Assembly (NCBI GenBank): GCA_017303475.1
Contig: JAFLBO010000037.1
Coordinates: forward strand, 1 to 45,694
Direction: 5' to 3'
Origin: Chitinophagales bacterium
GTDB lineage: Bacteria; Bacteroidota; Bacteroidia; Chitinophagales; Saprospiraceae
DNA: 45,694 nucleotides
Each line of letters starts with the position of its first letter. The first letter of the stretch is position 1. A program made the translations under genes and the position numbers. Below are positions 45,413-45,694 of the stretch, one piece after another. The notes under the pieces were generated by a model. The model was not told the origin of the DNA, did no database searches, and worked only from the letters and a program-made list of their open reading frames with translations.

Positions 45413-45694
45413 ACAGGGCGATTTTTGATAAATAGTGTCTGTTTTTTATTATAAAATGCATTATCTTATTCTGTTGCCTTACAATTGTTTTGTACTCTTG
45501 CAAACTTCAAAAGCAGCTTGTAATACATCAAACAAGGAGTAAATGCTTAAAGCAATTTTATATTTTAGTAACTGGTTAGCCTGCGGCGACCCGATACTCT
45601 GGGATACCGCCAGATAAAACGGTATATAGTTCATTGAAAGGATTGAATTGGAGTTTACGGATTGTAGAGATAAAAGATTGAATACGGACATAGA
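45413..45694. other. Right-edge stretch, unresolved
   Basis: A minus-strand frame (45479-45691) reads without stops to near the edge and could be the end of a gene that continues outside, but it has no recognisable motif. A short plus-strand frame (45542-45616, MLKAILYFSNWLACGDPILW) overlaps it. The GC-rich phrase CCTGCGGCGACCCGATACTC is unlike its AT-rich surroundings. I cannot decide which strand, if any, codes here. Confidence 0.3.

Noticed and set aside
45479..45691. Partial minus-strand gene at the right edge
   Set aside because: No motif or signal supports it and a plus-strand frame overlaps; kept only as an unresolved stretch.

Overview
The window looks like a chromosomal segment of a Bacteroidota bacterium, probably from the Saprospiria/Chitinophagia side. 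The evidence is a PorT-type type IX secretion protein directly behind a menaquinone methyltransferase, many short-leader lipoproteins, genes without Shine-Dalgarno sequences, and several TAnnTTTG -7 boxes close to start codons. Most genes are moderately GC-rich. AT-rich patches at about 12.9-15.9 kb, 25.5-28.2 kb and 43-45.7 kb hold small secreted or unknown proteins and look like accessory DNA. I see no rRNA, tRNA, CRISPR array, prophage or complete insertion sequence.

Layout: 0.7-10.7 kb is housekeeping: SPOR-domain protein, ferredoxin-type reductase, WG-repeat protein, RibBA (its GTP cyclohydrolase half has lost the zinc cysteines), UbiE/MenG, PorT, a GH57/DUF3536 enzyme, a Crp/Fnr regulator and a CBS-ACT protein. 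11-17.3 kb has a class III aminotransferase, then an accessory stretch with exported unknowns, a TlpA-like thioredoxin and the broken C-terminus of a nucleotide cyclase. 17.7-25.2 kb has a large zinc metalloprotease, DUF3050 protein, SmpB, a subtilase with two SH3 domains, and thioredoxin reductase. 25.6-29.9 kb has two DUF2726-type nuclease-like proteins, a lipoprotein cassette, a barrel-like protein and a DUF4349 lipoprotein.

30.3-42.6 kb is the most interesting block. A tightly packed minus-strand set encodes UbiA prenyltransferase, a rifampicin-phosphotransferase-like dikinase, a BtaA-like (DUF3419) aminocarboxypropyl transferase, a VTE5/SEC59-like lipid kinase, an SRPBCC protein and a GNAT protein. 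An adenylate-forming ligase lies behind a repeat, HMG-CoA reductase lies upstream on the same strand, and a GH3-type acyl-amido synthetase lies next to it. I infer an undescribed isoprenoid or aminolipid pathway. The right end holds two lipoproteins separated by a strong hairpin.

The second striking theme is the spaces between genes. At least eleven are filled with inverted repeats of several unrelated sequence families. They share a layered plan: outer arms of short tandem units, an inner precise inverted repeat, and an asymmetric centre. The repeats commonly start at, or include, the neighbouring stop codons. Within a locus the two arms match perfectly or nearly so even where loci of the same family differ, so something keeps the arms matched. 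One four-helix-bundle (S23-type) gene lies in the loop of such an inverted repeat.
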